Source: RGIG3009 sp045595445 (lineage in GTDB: Bacteria; Bacillota; Clostridia; Oscillospirales; Acutalibacteraceae). From it: 51,222 bases of DNA. How positions within the stretch are numbered: position 1 is the first letter of the stretch; every line of letters begins with the position of its first letter. Shown here piece after piece: positions 50,202 to 51,222 of this stretch. Location: positions 1-51,222 of the forward strand of contig JAZOAK010000021.1 of NCBI GenBank assembly GCA_045595445.1. Reading direction: 5' to 3'. Position numbers and translations under genes: made by a program. Under the pieces are notes generated by a model, which saw only the letters and a program-made list of their open reading frames with translations, was not told where the DNA came from and made no database searches.

Positions 50202-51222
50202 GAATTTCCACCTCGTTACCGCAAAGCGTCATCAGCTGCTTATAGCGGATCGTTTCGGGTTTTTCACGCTGCGCCAAAACCGTGTAACCGCTTTGTGTCA
50301 GTTCCGACACCTTACTGCGGATAACGGCGAGATCAGCGGTTGCATGGTACAACAGAACGACGTCCACGTCGTACTCGTTGGCAGTATCGTCCAGCCGTTC
50401 GAGCATATCCATATACACCGCAAACCCAACGGCACCCGATTGCCGCTTCATTTTCTGCATCAGCTTATCGTACTGCCCGCCCGACAATACGGCGGCGGGC
50501 AACCCGTTGATAAAGCCCTTAAAGACGATACCGTTGTAATAATGAATGTCGTCCACAACGGAAAAATCAACACGGAGATTTTCCCCGATCGCATCGTCTG
50601 CGAGCGCGCGAACGATACGTTCAAAATCTCCCCACGACGGCAGATCGGACAAAAGCGTCGCCAGTTGCGGCAACACCGCGTCAGGCTTTCCGACCGTGGT
50701 TATCACCTGCTTCAGCGTGTCGAAGGCCGTATCGTCAACACCAACTTCACGGCAGATGCTTTGCAGTTCGTGCGTGTTTTTCTCTCCGATGCACTTGAAC
50801 AGCACGCTCTTTTTCTCACTCGGCACGCCAATGCGGTCGACCAGATCGGATAACAGCCCGATATGCGACACGTCCAAAATGCAGGCGGGGGAGATGCGCC
50901 GTAAACTTTCAGCAGCGAGAGCGAGTACCTCGCAGATGCAATATTCATCGATCGCACCAAGGCACTCCAGACCGACCTGCATGATTTCCTTGAACGAGTG
51001 TGAACCCTTGGATACGCGGTATACGTTTTCGTTGTAATAGACCTTTTGCACGGCGTTCGGCTCATCTTTGCTGTTTTTGACGATGGACAGCGTCACGTCG
51101 GGCTTGAGCGCCATCAGCTTGCCGTTGGTATCGGTAAAGGTAATGACGCCCTCGGAGACGAGAAAATCCTTGTTTCCCGCATAGAAGTCGTATTCCTCAA
51201 ACTTGCTCATTTTGTAGCGAAG
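50185..51222 (-). CDS. hisZ: ATP phosphoribosyltransferase regulatory subunit HisZ, cut by the window edge
   Basis: Regulatory partner of short HisG, related to histidyl-tRNA synthetase but without tRNA charging. The frame is open right to the window end. An ATG at 51210 exists, but it lies inside the conserved KMSKFEEYD(F/L)Y segment, with LRYK in frame before it; in related proteins this segment is preceded by about 40-50 further residues. So the true start is almost certainly beyond the window. ITFTDTNGKLMALKPDVTLSI is the typical class II core. The gene overlaps hisG and is the first his gene visible; the operon promoter is outside. Confidence 0.88.
   Translation of the reverse strand, partial: LRYKMSKFEEYDFYAGNKDFLVSEGVITFTDTNGKLMALKPDVTLSIVKNSKDEPNAVQKVYYNENVYRVSKGSHSFKEIMQVGLECLGAIDEYCICEVLALAAESLRRISPACILDVSHIGLLSDLVDRIGVPSEKKSVLFKCIGEKNTHELQSICREVGVDDTAFDTLKQVITTVGKPDAVLPQLATLLSDLPSWGDFERIVRALADDAIGENLRVDFSVVDDIHYYNGIVFKGFINGLPAAVLSGGQYDKLMQKMKRQSGAVGFAVYMDMLERLDDTANEYDVDVVLLYHATADLAVIRSKVSELTQSGYTVLAQREKPETIRYKQLMTLCGNEVEILENNA

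Noticed and set aside
51208..51210. ATG at 51210 as the start of hisZ
   Set aside because: It lies inside a conserved internal motif and the frame stays open to the window edge, so the gene is treated as partial.
1..51222. CRISPR arrays, tRNA, rRNA and insertion-sequence transposases
   Set aside because: None was found: there are no regularly spaced repeats, no cloverleaf-like segments with conserved T-loop sequence outside the T-box, and no transposase frame.

Overview
The window is about 51 kb of a Gram-positive (Firmicutes), probably gut-type Clostridia, chromosome; Oscillospiraceae-like is a guess. Supporting signs are strong AGGAGG-type ribosome sites, sigma-A promoters with 17-18 bp spacers (several with a TGnTATACT extended -10), a T-box in front of alaS, a PyrR-type attenuator in front of the pyr operon, a ZTP (pfl) riboswitch in front of the pur operon, the short HisG plus HisZ arrangement, and a fhs gene in the purine operon. 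No rRNA, tRNA or CRISPR array was seen.

Layout. (1) 1-3100: AT-rich mobile DNA with a tyrosine recombinase, a 53-residue small ORF and a large serine recombinase; it looks like the right end of an integrative element whose body lies left of the window. (2) 3290-5605: a B12-type radical SAM protein fused to a HAD phosphatase, convergent with a VTT/TVP38 membrane protein. (3) 6478-13305: a tightly packed run of thyX, tmk, a DUF2156 protein, a GNAT protein, a DJ-1/PfpI protein, 5-formyl-THF cyclo-ligase, mltG and a U32 peptidase, followed by a class B penicillin-binding protein. (4) 14983-21925: T-box, alaS, HIT protein, DEDDh exonuclease, trkA and trkH. (5) 21981-30647: PyrR-type attenuator and pyrC-carB-pyrK-pyrD-pyrF-pyrE-pyrB. 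(6) 30677-43848: ZTP riboswitch and purE-purC-purF-purM-purN-purO-AICAR formyltransferase-purD-purL-fhs. (7) 43892-51222, minus strand: hisZ-hisG-hisD-hisC-hisB-hisH-hisA-hisF-hisIE, with hisZ running off the right edge.

The genes form a nucleotide, folate and histidine core. The pyr operon makes UMP from carbamoyl phosphate (carA is not here). The pur operon makes IMP, and fhs supplies the 10-formyl-THF used by PurN and the AICAR formyltransferase. The his operon returns AICAR to the purine route. ThyX and the folate cyclo-ligase link the thymidylate and folate pools.

Most notable: (a) the PurF homologue begins Met-Gly-Gly instead of Met-Cys, so it has no N-terminal nucleophile and probably no glutaminase, yet keeps its PRPP loop and candidate Fe-S cysteines; (b) PyrB ends in a zinc module with exactly the cysteine spacing of the PyrI regulatory chain but has no PyrI allosteric domain; (c) PurH is replaced by two separate genes, a PurO-type cyclohydrolase and a stand-alone transformylase; (d) the radical SAM-HAD fusion; (e) three different RNA-based attenuators plus a terminator-like hairpin that contains the ribosome site of the PBP gene.
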